Shown one piece after another: positions 22,519 to 33,989 of a stretch of DNA of 64,000 nucleotides. The notes below the pieces were generated by a model, which saw nothing but the letters and a program-made list of their open reading frames with translations, ran no database searches and was not told where the DNA came from. The position numbers and the translations under genes were made by a program. Every line of letters begins with the position of its first letter. Within the stretch, counting starts at the first letter, position 1. The stretch comes from Fremontodendron californicum (lineage: Eukaryota; Streptophyta; Magnoliopsida; Malvales; Malvaceae). The stretch spans positions 4,717,001 through 4,781,000 of the forward strand of contig JAULJL010000010.1 in assembly GCA_030761205.1 (NCBI GenBank), in the 5' to 3' direction.

Positions 22519-24052
22519 TTAAACTTGGTTATTTTTTGTTTCTAAAAGAAGAAAAAAAAAATTGCATTATAGCTATATAGATATATATAACCCAAAATTA
22601 TCTTCTCCAAAAAAAAAAATTGTATGGAAATGCAAATCTTCAACTTAACTAAAAATTAATAAGACACTCATAGCATTTCATCTATAATATTTTATTACAT
22701 AATTATAAATTATCTAATCATAATATAAAATCATGTAAGAATCCACTATTTAAAGCACATTTTTCATATAATACTTTAATGGATTTTGTGCAATTTAAAA
22801 TTATAATTAATTAATAATATTACAATAATTGTAATTGATATGCTCTAATATTGTGGGTATAATGACCCATTAACTTGCTATATATATATATATATAATTC
22901 TATTTCTTGTGTATCACTCCAATATTTATCTTGTTTATCCTACCAAATGCCATTGGTTTAATTTTTAGGTGGTTATTTTTTTATGATGTGACCAAAATTG
23001 GCAGACATTAATTGCTATCACATATATAGTTATTAATCTAGTTAATTTAAGCCCCTTTACAACGTTAATCAAAATTAAAATGACTCACTCAACTCACATT
23101 AATTAATTTATTCCAATTGAAAGGGAAGGAATTAGGAAGTTAATCCCAACAAATAAACACTTCCACAAATTTTAATTAACATCTGTTTCCCATCTAGAGA
23201 TTATTTTGACACATGAACCTTTCTTTTCTTGGTAGACAAATGAGGACCCTATTTCTTCAATGTTTAGGCAAACCCAAGAAAAGTGTTGCATTTTGTCAAC
23301 CTTGTTATTCAGATATCCTTTTCACCATAACCTACTTTTCAATTGGAGAGATGTCTTGCAAAATGAAGAAAATTGTTTTGAAAATGCAACACTTACCTAA
23401 TTCTAATTTTGAGGGCTCCATCCCATTCCAAGTTTTGACTGATTAAGTTCAAACATTGCATATTGATCCATCAAGTTTTAACACTTTGATTTTATAGTGT
23501 TTATAGCTACATCTTTAACTCGATTATTTTTTATTAATTATTGTATCTCACAAGTTATATTAATTTGTTGACCGATGATATCTCGTCCCTTAAAATTGTA
23601 TTCTTATATATAATAGTTATATATATATATATATAATTGTATTTGTGTAGTAGATCAAATGCAAATAAATACTCCCAAGCATCCAAGAATTTTCACAATA
23701 CTGATGTCTAATGGTTTTATGCAGAACAATTTTTTTGTTTTTTGTTTATGGAGTTGTTTGTTAATTTCCCGAGTAGAGACAATAGAAATAAAACAAATTG
23801 ATGTGTCATTTTCTTTTATTGGTTATCAATCAAATCAGTTTCAAAGTAACAAGAAAAAGGTGTTTGTCTTGCAATTTAAATTAACAAGAAAAAGGTGTTT
23901 GTCTTGCAATTTAAAATTCCTTTTCACCATATCTGTAGAATTATCTTGTTAAAAAAATAATAATTTAATTTGACATGCAACACTTAACCTAATTTAGATC
24001 CAATGACCCTCCATCCATTTCCAAATTTGACTTAGATTTCATGTCAACTAAT
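22519..24052. other. AT-rich spacer with local duplications
   Basis: No gene. It includes (TA)n at 22879-22896 and about 23617-23634, a perfect tandem pair around 23848-23917, and a diverged duplicate of about 130 bp listed separately. Confidence 0.5.
23310..24045 (+). repeat. Diverged direct duplication (two copies about 0.6 kb apart)
   Basis: Segments 23310-23450 and 23920-24045 share, in the same order, TTTTCACCATA, ATGCAACACTTA followed by CCTAATT, and CTCCATCC(C/A)ATT with CCAA and TTTTGACT/TTTGACT. Between them lies a 35-bp-period tandem pair of AACAAGAAAAAGGTGTTTG at 23848 and 23883. Confidence 0.6.
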
Positions 24053-24061
24053 TATAAAATA

Positions 24062-25075
24062 GGGTTAATTACATATTTAGCCTATGAACTATAACATTTA
24101 TGTAGGTTTGGTACTGAGACAATAAAAATGGTCAATTAGGTACTCGAACTTTTATTTCGTTATTCATGTTGATCCCTTAAACTAACATCGTTAATTTAAT
24201 GGCTGATGTGAAAATAATATTCAATGAAATCATGACACGTGAAAAAAATGTCACATCAAAGCCACATCATCAGCGCCATGTAAACATGGAAAGAAAATAA
24301 AAATTATAAAATAAAAATAAAAATTCAAAATAGAAAAATAGAAAATTCAAAAATATTATAAAAATTACAAGGTAAATTAAAAATTGTTTTTTTAAATCAA
24401 AATTAAAAATTTTGAAAATCTCAAATTGTTATAAAAATAATTCTGGAAATTTTTTAAAAAAATTTATAAAAAACCAAAATTCAAAAAATATTATAAAAAT
24501 CAAAATAAAAAAAAAAAGGAAATTTCAAAAAAAAATGGAAATTAAAATTTTAAAAGAAAAAAAAAAGAAAGAGGGGAAAATTGGGAGGGAGAAAGATGGG
24601 AAAGGGGAAGGGGAAGCAAAAGGAGAGGGAGAGGGAGGCGTCACTGGCGTCGATCTATCTGAACCGAGACAAATCAGTGTCAATCTGCCTGGATCGGGGC
24701 AGATTGGCCTCGTGCCCATCGGCGACGCCGACGTTTCCCTCCCTTTCCCTTTCTCCTTCCTTCTCTCCTTGTTTCTTTCCCTCCTCTCTTTTTTCGAGTT
24801 TTTTATTTTATTTTAAATTTAAAATATTCAAAAAAATATATTTTAAATTTATTTTTAAAATATTTTATTATGCTGACGTGGCATTGACATGACATTTTTA
24901 TCACGTGTCATGCTTTCATTGAATTTTTTTGCCATGTCAATCATTTAACTAACGGTGTTAATCCAAATGGATAAAATGCCGACAAAAATTCGAGTACCTA
25001 AGTGATCGTTTTTATTCTTTAAATATCTAACTGATAAAAGGTATATAATTCAGGGGTTAAATATGTAATTAAGCC
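24062..25075. mobile_element. Mutator-type (MULE) non-autonomous element, copy A
   Basis: Left end GGGTTAATTACATATTTAG and the inverted right end GGCTTAATTACATATTTAA match; the imperfect inverted repeats extend for well over 100 bases (shared ACACGTG, GTCATGCTTTCATTGAA-type blocks). Flanking 9-mers TATAAAATA (24053-24061) and TATAGAATA (25076-25084) agree at 8 of 9, as expected for Mutator-like target duplications. The core (about 24580-24780) is purine-rich then GC-rich (ACTGGCGTCGATCTATCTG) and holds no recognisable transposase. A second family member lies at 49497-50270. Confidence 0.75.
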
Positions 25076-25084
25076 TATAGAATA

Positions 25085-25750
25085 TTTAAGAACTACTAAA
25101 TAGTTTAGCCATTTGGGTGTGGGACTCAATTTCCTTCTTTTTTTTTTAGCCTTTTCTTTGGCCAAAGAAACATATATTTGAGATGAATGGCACCCTGTGA
25201 ATTGACCTCCTTTGAAAGGAATTGAGTAAAGTATGAGTGTCAAATCCTAAGTTTCGAGTCAAAATTTAAAATTATTTCAAGGAAAGTGTCAAATCAAGCT
25301 ACCGTTTGGCATGGTTTATGTTTTTTTTTTTTTTTTTATTTATTCGGTAACTTGTTTTTAGTTTACCCACGAATTTTAATTTATTTGTGATGTTTTAAGT
25401 AGGCATCTTGAGGAGGCAAGAATTTTTAATTATTATTTTCTAATAATTGAGATTTTCAAATATTGAATTTTGATAAGAAAAATTAAAAATTTAACATTCT
25501 ATTAACATGTCATGTAACTGTTATATATATAATTACTCAAAATTATAAATTTTAATTTGACTTTGAAAAGGTAAATACCTAAATTAATGTTATTCAAAAC
25601 AAAAGATTTATGCTTATGAAACACACCAAGTTATGTTCTTTGATTAGCATTGGTTTTCCTTAGGGAAACCAAAAAGAAAAGAAAAAATGATTCTAAATGC
25701 TCCTTGAAATATAATTGGTCCTACTCCTACAGATTCAATAAATATTATAT
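25085..25750. other. AT-rich spacer
   Basis: No gene or bounded element recognised; a T run sits near 25322-25338. Confidence 0.5.
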
Positions 25751-25751
25751 G

Positions 25752-25987
25752 AAAAATGTTAATCAATATCACTAGACACTGATTAAAGTAATATATATAA
25801 AAGTTTATTTAACCGATATTTATAAACATTAATTAAAGATTATTTATTTATTATTTAAGAATTTTTTTTGCATTTAATATATTACTTTTACTGAACTCAA
25901 TAAAAAATTATGCATTAATTATATTTTTATTTCTATATATATCACTTTAACTAATGTCACTAGGCACTATTTAATATTTTCTTATAT
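25752..25987. mobile_element. Small MITE with ~45-bp inverted ends
   Basis: The left end GAAAAATGTTAATCAATATC and CACTAGACACTGATTAAAG pairs, inverted, with CTTTAACTAATGTCACTAGG and CACTATTTAATATTTTC at the right. The interior is AT-rich with no coding capacity. Its central sequence recurs in inverted orientation at about 26196-26315. Confidence 0.6.
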
Positions 25988-26007
25988 GTAAAAAAAAAGT
26001 ATAATTA

Positions 26008-26200
26008 ATAATTAGATTTTGCAAACGAATGCCTTAGGGCACTCTTTAAGGTTAGTTAATATACTATTTATAGTAATAATATTGTATTAAATGCAGTGGT
26101 TGATAATTTTATTCATCATTTTCAATGTATTGAATGAAGATATTACTATAAATGGTAACTTTAAGAAGTGCCCTAAGGGCCTTAGCAAAATCCTTAATAA
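26008..26200. mobile_element. Fold-back MITE (GCCCTTAGGGCACT-type)
   Basis: Arms TTTTGCAAACGAATGCCTTA continuing GGGCACTCTTTAA, and, inverted, TTTTGCTAAGGCCCTTAGGG continuing CACTTCTTAAAG, followed by matching ATTTATAGTAATA blocks. It can form one long hairpin. Sequences outside it (25800-25917 and 26196-26315) are also inverted relative to each other. Confidence 0.7.
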
Positions 26201-26329
26201 TTTATTTTTTCTTGAATTTAGTAAAAGTAATATATTAAATATAAAAAAATTTCTTAAACTGATAATTAAATAATCCTTAACCGGTGTCTATAAGTTAAGC
26301 GGACCTATATTATATTAATTTGGGCATAA

Positions 26330-27080
26330 ATACAAATGTGATGTTTTACCATTTGCTTTTTCAGAATATAAGGCCATAATAAGTTTGTGTTCCTTTCTTT
26401 CATGTTTGATCAAGTTCCTGCACTTAAGATTAGTTGAAAGAAAAAGGTATTAACAATTATGTCTTAAAATATATATTTTTTTCCTTTTATTTCTTTGATC
26501 TTTGAATTCTATCAATGATAGTAGCAAATTGGCCATATATATGGTTAGGCAGTGTTGTACTTATCAATTTACATGGAATATTATAACATAACAATATTAA
26601 ATTATTACATAAAAATAAGCGAATTATTTCATAGATCATTATGAGTAAAGTTTTAGATTCGGATTGATAGAGAGACACATATCCTTAAAATACATTAAAA
26701 AAATCGACACTCTTTTAATTCATTTGTAGAATTAAAAAAATTTACTACCAATGTACGAATTTTAAATATAATTATGAGAATGAAAAAACAAAATTCTAGT
26801 AGTTAACTTTTTTTATTATAAAAACCCAAGAAAAAAAGGAATATGCTTTATACATTATGAGATAAGATTGATTTTCTTAATTATTGTAAGTATTTATGAA
26901 TTTTGATAGTTATATATCTATTAATGCTGATTTAAAATTTATTAAAATCTTAAAAACTATTATCCATAAAATATAAAAATGTTTTAGAAGAATACAAATA
27001 ATTCCAACAATTTAAAAAGTTAAAGAAACATTATTTAAAAAAAAAAAATCAATAGTATATAACTTTGCATGGGTGTTTCT
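26330..27080. other. AT-rich spacer upstream of the DUF4057 gene
   Basis: No gene or bounded element seen; A/T-rich throughout. Confidence 0.5.
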
Positions 27081-27090
27081 GACACGTGTC
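27081..27090. promoter_or_regulatory. G-box / ABRE-type palindrome
   Basis: GACACGTGTC is a perfect palindrome with the CACGTG core bound by plant bZIP and bHLH factors. It lies about 230 bases before the DUF4057 start codon, with a further TACGTA at about 27134-27139. Function is inferred from motif and position only. Confidence 0.55.
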
Positions 27091-27322
27091 ATCTTTCATC
27101 AGCGTGTCTTCAGATCCGCCAAAACCACGCGCCTACGTAACCTTTAATTTAAAACAAAAGTTTGGTAATTGGTTGATATTTGATACTTTTTCTATAAAGT
27201 TTTCTATATATATCCTTTTAAGAAAATTTAAATCGTTTTCTCATATTTTCAAACATAAAAATATCTCCAAAGACTGAAGTTTGAAACTACTGTATACTTC
27301 GGCTAATACGAGGAAAAAAAAA

Positions 27323-30072
27323 ATGGAGAGAAGCACGCCGGTTCGAAAGCCTCGCAGCTCAACCGCCGATATGCTGACTTGGACGGAGGCTCCAGTATCT
27401 GCCTCCTCCAATGCCGCCGCCTCCGCCCAGCGTTCCTCTGGTCGCTCCAACCAGGTCTATAACTATTATATTTATATCATATACACATTTATGATTATGC
27501 ATGCTTGTTTTCGATACACATTTTCTTTATCTGACGAATGGTGTATTGGATAACAGCCATCGGATGGAATCAGCAAAGTGGTGTTTGGAGGTCAGGTTAC
27601 TGATGACGAAGCTCAATCTCTCTTGAAGAAGTAAGATCCCTTTCTATTCTCAGCTTACCTTTGTTTTTCTTAGGAAAACAAAAATATTTTTTTTTTTTGG
27701 GGAAATTTTTTGCATCTTTAGCTGTAAATGTTGTTTCTTCTTAAGATAAGCTTGCACTATTTTTTTTTTTTTGAGTTTAAAATTCGAGTTTTATTTCCTA
27801 TTATAAAAATAAAATTTTGAATTCCGTCCTTTTCTTTTTAGTTTTAAAATGTAGAGTATAAATTGAAGCGATGAGGTCGTGTTTGAGTGATTTAAGTGTT
27901 AATCTAGCTAAAGGTCCGACTTTTCTCTTTTTGAGATCTTTAATTTGTTTATTCCTTAACTGACTTGCAGTCAAAAAGAAGAAACTTTATGTCTTTTTAT
28001 ATGAAATTAGCATATATTGAATCATGCATTATGGAGTACTTACATTGATAACTTATGACTCATTCGTGTCTATTTTTGTATTAGATTTGGTAGTTAAGTT
28101 GTTTTTAATGTGCTTCATTTGAAAATTTGTTTTTGAACTGAGAAATTTTTTAGTTAGACATTGAAAGATAGATTGCCGTATAGACCATGACAAACATAAT
28201 GTTGGATCATATGTTTTTAGGTGTTTGTCATAAATCTCAACTGTCAAGTCCAGTTGGCTAAAGAGAAACATTTAAAGTAGATTCTACTCTTGTTGTTTCC
28301 TCATTATATATCTTCATTATTTCTGGATTCTTTCTTCTCTGTCTGCTTCTTTGTTTATAACTTTCTTCTTGTTCAGTTTCCTATGTTATTCATTTGATGT
28401 TCGAGTTGTGCCCTCCAACTCAGCTCATACTGATTTAAGACTAATACTACTTAACAAGTTAGATCTAGAACTGATGTGCAAATTCCTTGGGCTTTTGAGA
28501 TAACTAATTCAATTTCACGGTCATAGGTTGCATGCAATTTTATTTGAAATAGATGCCCAGCTCAAACTAATATTCAAACTTTTTGTTATCTGGTCTCTTA
28601 TAATACACATTGGATTGTGGATTAACTATAATTTATTAATGCATATACTCCGAGAAATTCGACTATGTTCTAAGAATTTTGAGACTCTGCTCGAGTCTGT
28701 TGTGTGAACCAAAATCCTTTCTTTTGCATTTGTACTCTGGCATAGAGTTATGTATTATGGTACATTCATCAATGGCTGTTTTGGACATGTGTGGCTATCC
28801 GACCCCATCCGGAATTGTTCATTATTGCTCTTTCAGGAAGCCTTGCTCAGGTTACAAAATGAAAGAGATAACTGGTAGCGGCATATTTGCTGCAAATGGT
28901 ACATCTGAACCTACTGCTACTAATCCTACTAATAAAACAGGATTGCGCATCTATCAGGTATCCATTTGATCTCGCTCAAAGAATGAGCATGATTGTATTC
29001 ACCAGTCCTCCTGGATGTAAATTTACCATTTTAAACTTTGGTGATATGGCTTTCAGCAAGCAATGAATGGAATTAGCCAAATATCATTCAGTGCTGATGG
29101 GGGTGTTTCTCCTAAGAAGCCTACCTCTCTCCCCGAGGTAGCAAAGCAGCGAGAGTTAAGCGGCACACTGCAAACTGAGTCAGATGCAAATCGTAAAAAA
29201 CAAATTTCAACTTCAAAGTATAAGGAGATCAGTGGACATGACATCTTTGCCCCTCCTTCTGAAATTAAGCCACGTTCATTGGCTGCTGCACACTCCACGG
29301 AATCAAAAGAAAGCAAAGACATGAGAGAACCTGCAACACGAAATGTGCGAACATCCGTCAAAGTTTCAAATGTGAGTTTTATCTATTTTGTGTCTGATAA
29401 TCCTTTCTCACTGTTTTAGTTTTGGGGGAAAGTTAGAACAGTTCATCCAGTTGTAGTTGCTTTCTCCTATACAAGTTGTCTTGGGAGGGTTTGGCAGAAT
29501 ATTTGCTTTCCAATTGGTCTTTTACACCACATCCATTTGGGAACATGCACATGTTTACATAAGTTTAGGATTTAACTTGAACCTTTTAGGCAAACAAATA
29601 AAACTCCATTTTCTCTCCAATTTGCATGAATTCCTTCACTCAAATTCCATTTTTGAGTGCTCCCTCTGTTCTGCAAGTTTTGCGATGCAGAACGATTTCA
29701 AGCTCTTCCAATTTTCTCTCCATATCTTGAATTCGAAGTTTTCAGTTTTCGCCAGTCATGTAACTGCTATCAAACATTTGTTTTTTGCAATTGTTATAGC
29801 CTGCTGGAGGTCAGACAAGTTTCCTGTTAACCGAGGAACCTGTTATCAAGACGGCAAAGAAGATACATAACCAAAAATTTCAAGAGCTGACTGGCAATGG
29901 TATCTTCAAGGAAGATGTTCCTCCAGGTTCTGCAGAAAAGCCACTGAGCCGGGCTAAACTGCGAGAAATGAGCGGCAACAACATCTTTTCTGATGGGAAG
30001 GTGGAATCTAGAGATTATCTGCGTGGTATACGCAAGCCCCCTGGTGGTGAGAGCCGCATTGCCCTGGTTTAG
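27323..30072 (+). CDS. DUF4057 family protein (HN1-like), 5 exons
   Basis: Exons 27323-27454, 27557-27630, 28837-28957, 29057-29371 and 29800-30072 give 915 nt, 304 aa. The start MERSTPVRKP and the blocks SDGISKVVFGGQVTD, KTGLRIYQQ, SVKVSNPAGGQ and the end RKPPGGESRIALV are hallmarks of the plant DUF4057 family, sometimes annotated as haematological/neurological-expressed-1-like. Molecular function is not established to my knowledge. A short motif, E(I/L/M)(S/T)G..IF, recurs at about 78-86, 165-173, 242-250 and 269-277, with a partial copy RELSG near 141. The protein is hydrophilic, with no membrane segment, and probably disordered. It is the counterpart of At4g39860 by position. Confidence 0.93.
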
Positions 30073-30337
30073 CTTGATATATTACGCTGTCTGTGTACCA
30101 GTAGTGTCTTTGCATTACATCCCGGTTTGGGTGCAATGTTTTGACTGTGCAAGTGCCCTTGATGCCTTATGAGGACCGAATTTGGGCATTCGAGTGGCTA
30201 ATGTATACGTTGTTAAATTGTAACATTTAGATCGAAACCCTAGGTGGACGGCTATTGAGTTATTTCAACAGTTTCTAGTGTTGTGTTGTTAGTGTTTGGT
30301 CTGGATTCCAGACCAACCTTGTTTGTTGCTGTGGATT

Positions 30338-30343
30338 AATAAA
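30338..30343 (+). terminator. Candidate polyadenylation signal, DUF4057 gene
   Basis: AATAAA about 266 bases after the stop codon, in a T/A-rich context typical of plant 3' ends. Confidence 0.55.
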
Positions 30344-30918
30344 ACTTTATAAAAGGCCCTTGGTCAGTTGGTCTCTAATATGTTCTTTGATTCTTGAGCA
30401 TGAACCAGGATCTCAGGCATCAAATTTAGCTTTCCTATGTCTTATATTTAAATTCATGTCTGCTTGTCATTGAGATCAAAGGCAAAGGATCAAATTCCAA
30501 TGCTACCGACAAACGTTAAAACTTGAGATTGACGCTTAAGAGACCAACATTAATATTTCCTAGGATAACTGCAATGTAAAATCTGGTTGGGCTTTCATAT
30601 CAATTTATGAAAAACTATATACTCCCTCTCTCATGGTATATATCAATATCATTACTTTTACTTTTAGAACAAATTACCAATTTCTTTGAATTTGATCCTA
30701 AAAATTTGGGCCACATTTTTGGAGATAGTACGTCCAGGTGTCACGTATAACGTTCAAAAGATAAATAGGATGCTTCATCTCACATCCGAAAAAAAAAAAA
30801 TCTTAAACTATTTAAGAATGGTGCTGCACATCCTAATAAACTAATCTTACGGGAAAAGAGTAATAACCCCGTGACACATGCACATATAAGAAGGCGGGAG
30901 CTTTATAATTGTACCTAT
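30344..30918. other. Intergenic spacer
   Basis: Nothing recognised beyond the likely end of the DUF4057 transcript. Confidence 0.45.
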
Positions 30919-30926
30919 TTGCCAAG

Positions 30927-31434
30927 TAGGGCTGTTCACTATTCGGTTTTAATCGAATTAACCGACCGAAATTTAATTCGGTTCGGTTAATCGGTTAACC
31001 GAATAAAGTTCGGTTCGGTTAACGGTTAAAGGTTAAAAGTTTTGAAGAATTTCGGTTTTCGGTTAATTCGGTTCGGTTAAGCGAAAATAATCAAATTACA
31101 CGAATTAACCGAAATTCTTCAAAAAGTCATTATTTAATGCGTTTAGATAATTTTTTTTTTTAAATTAATTTATAAATTAATAAATAATTTTTTTTTTTGA
31201 TTGGTTGGACTTGGATGGATAATTTGGATACAAAATCATGTAAAAAAATAGGTTAGCAATATAAATTTCTTATTTATTTCTGTTAATTCGGAAACTGACC
31301 GAATTAACCGAAATAATTTCGGTTCGGTTAATTAACCGAACTAACTATTCGGTTCGGTTAATAGAAAAATAATTTCGATTAATTCGATTATGGGTAATTC
31401 GGTTCGGTTATTAACCGCCGAATGAACACCCCTA
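30927..31434. mobile_element. hAT-type MITE, 508 bp, rich in CGGTTAA subrepeats
   Basis: Ends TAGGGCTGTTCA and, inverted, TAGGGGTGTTCATTCGGCGG. It is flanked by a perfect 8-bp duplication TTGCCAAG (30919-30926 and 31435-31442). The interior repeats TTCGGTTCGGTTAA many times in both orientations, the subterminal-repeat pattern of hAT elements. No transposase frame. Confidence 0.88.
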
Positions 31435-31735
31435 TTGCCAAGGAAAGAGGAAAAGGGTTACTCAAGAGGCACTCCCTTAATGTCCTGTTGACATTCATGC
31501 TCCGAAATCAATTTTTCATCTTTGGATCGGATCTGGTGCCTTGTTACCTCAAAAAATACCAAGGAGCTTACAACTATTGCTATATGGATTTTTTTTGGAT
31601 GGATAACTTTAAAATCCAAAATATAACCAATGATTCAAGTTCCAGTCATGTGTAAAAATTGCTTACTTGATAAACGCCTAGCAATTTTTAGTTAGGACCT
31701 AATAGCCTAATATTTCTATCAGCTGCAACATTCAC

Positions 31736-32120
31736 TAGGGGTGACAAAACCCGATTGGTTTCATGAATTTTGCATCGATCCATTTCGAATGAAGAAATTT
31801 AAAAAAAAAAAAAAAAGTGAAGACGAGATTCTATACTTGCCTTTTAAAATTATTATTTTATCATTTAAAATATTCTATATATTCTTTTTATATTTTTAGT
31901 ATATATATTAAAATCATATAATACTAATATTATATATATTAAAAAATTATATATACTAAAATTATGTTCATGAATAAATTATAAATTTTTATAATATTAA
32001 ATTAAAAATAATTAGTAAAAAAAATGAGATGAATTAGCGTTGAGTGTAGAACGGTTATGAATATAATCGATCTTCATGGAGACGGATGTTTTTAATATTT
32101 ATGCAAGAGTGGGTTGAAAG
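31736..32120. mobile_element. Degenerate MITE-like repeat family R2, copy 1
   Basis: Starts AGGGGTGACAAAACCCGATT. The interior blocks TTAAAATTATTATTTTAT, AAATTAAAAATAATTA and GGTTATGAATATAATCGAT recur in the same order at 33990-34390. The right end is not clear. Confidence 0.55.
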
Positions 32121-32192
32121 TTTATAAAGCAAGAAGCCTTCTCTCATAGTCTCGAGAAGTATCTCCAGTGATGGCTTTTTCCAGAGGGAGTC

Positions 32193-32600
32193 TAGGGGTG
32201 AGTAAAAATGTCGAAGAACCGACTAAACCAAACAAATCGATATTATTCGGTTTTTTCGGTTTAGTCTTCGTCGGTTAATTTGTTCGGTTAAAACGTGTTT
32301 AATCAGTTGGTTCGCGATTTAATATTTGTAAACCGAATCGATCGATTAAACCGACAATAAATAAATAATATTAAAACCCAAAATCCAACTTAAAATACCC
32401 AAACCCAATACCCAAATGGCCAAACCCAACTCAAATTCAAAATACCCAAAACCAAATGGCCACTCCCAACAACCTAAGCAGCTAAGCCCATCCCAACAAC
32501 CTAACCCAACTCAAATTCCACAGAATCAAACCTACTCTCCGATCCCCTTTCAGTCGACCTAGTTCTTCTTCTTCCCTCTTTCAGTCGACAGCCAGCCTAC
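32193..32600 (+). mobile_element. Left end of a hAT-type element (remnant)
   Basis: Begins TAGGGGTGAGTAAAAATG followed by CGGTTTTTTCGG/TTTAGTC and CCGACAATAA subterminal repeats, the usual 5' end of hAT elements, and then a less AT-rich leader-like stretch with CAGTCGACCTAGTTC-type sequence. No transposase coding sequence and no matching right end were found, so it is truncated. Confidence 0.5.
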
Positions 32601-33450
32601 TGTAATTGATGGTTCGATTTCTTTTCTTTTTTTAACCTCTTTTGGTGTCTCCCAGTTGACATTGTGCATGGATCTCTCCTGCTCCCAACATCTCTTTTTT
32701 AATTGCTTTAGCAACATGATTAATTTGTCAATTTAGGTGACCTAGTTCTTCTTCTTCCCTCTTTCGCTCTTTTATCATTTCCCATGTGACATTGTCACAT
32801 ATAGCCTTCTTATCATTTCGTTAAGGGCTTTGGCATTATGAAAGATATTGTACTTTAATAAAAAAAATTATTATTTTTTTAAAATTTTAATTAAAAATAA
32901 ATTTAAAAAATAAAATATTTAAATATTTATTTTTTAAATTTTTAAAAAATAAAATTTAATTTTAGAAATATTATTTTTATTTTTCATTAAAAAAAGTAAA
33001 ATAAAAAATGTTTAAATGTTTATTTTTTAAAATTAAAAAAATTTATTTTTTAATTAAAAAATAAATTAAAAAAATAAAATGTTTTTTTATCAAAAATAAT
33101 TTTGTTTTTATAATTTTTTTTCTAATAATTTTTTTTTTTAATAATTTTTACTAATTATATTATTTAATAATTATTATATTATTGATGATATTATTGTATT
33201 ATTGATGATTCAAATTTACCTGAACTATTTTGGCAAAGGGACACCAGAATGAATGGTTACAGAAACATAGCTTTATTACAACTAATACTGTTTTACTACA
33301 AGAAAGAAGAGTACCTTAATTAACATCAAACCCTTTCAAGCTAAACACACAAAATAGAACATACAACTTAAACTAGAGCATCCCTTCACATTTTGCACAA
33401 ATTTTGTAATATAAATTAGGCACAAAAACAACATGAAAAAGTGACATTCT
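32600..33450. other. AT-rich spacer
   Basis: A partial direct duplication of GACCTAGTTCTTCTTCTTCC occurs at about 32557 and 32740. The remainder is extremely A/T-rich (32850-33220) without a gene. Confidence 0.5.
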
Positions 33451-33893
33451 TCAGTGATTTTCAATCACCCTAACATTTGGCGGCCTCTATGGAACTTGAG
33501 CTTCTTTCCTAATACTAATAGTGACAATAAGCATTCCATTCTCCGTAAAACCCTGAATCTGATAACTCGATCCTTGCATTATCAAGCAACTTGAACCTGC
33601 TCATGAAGTTACCATTTTCAGTGCTTATCTGAAGCATCCTGTCATCATCAATGAAAACTATGACTTCATCCTTGGTGACCCCTGGAAGGTAAGCTTTGAT
33701 CACACATGGGCTCTTGGGGTTTATCTCCAGTTGAGTGGAGTCCCAAGGGATGGGAAAATTTCACTGGAGAAAACCAGGGAAAAAAATCAGTGAAAGGGTT
33801 CCAAAGATCAGAGTTGTTGAATGGATCCCATAAGTCTAGAGAAAAAAGATTGCTGACTATGTTTTGTTGGCCACTGATTGAGACAATTGACAT
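33451..33893 (-). pseudogene. Class-I small heat-shock protein pseudogene
   Basis: On the minus strand the reading starts MSIVSISGQQ, then FSLDLWDPFNNSDLW, the class-I sHSP N-terminal signature. A TPLNWR stretch is followed by an in-frame stop where intact genes have DWKETPEAH. AYLPGVTKDEVIVFIDDDR and ISTENGNFMSRFKL follow in another frame, matching the alpha-crystallin domain. After another frameshift come TENGMLIVTISIRKEAQ, a stop, and RPPNVRVIEN. At least two frameshifts and two stops make it non-functional. Intact relatives are ATP-independent cytosolic chaperones of about 155-160 aa. Confidence 0.85.
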
Positions 33894-33989
33894 GTTTCTG
33901 GTGGGTTAATTGTTAGAATGGGACTGAAGGAGAGTGAAGGGAGCTCTTCATTTTTGGGGAGAAACATGGGAAACAGTAATGTTTTTATG

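Noticed and set aside
24412..24892. Overlapping open frames on both strands, lysine-rich or Ser/Phe-rich
   Set aside because: Low-complexity translation of the purine-rich core of a Mutator-type element; no family resemblance and antisense frames of similar length.
33706..33909. Plus-strand open frame over the sHSP relic
   Set aside because: Shadow of the minus-strand pseudogene; the sHSP blocks are all on the minus strand.
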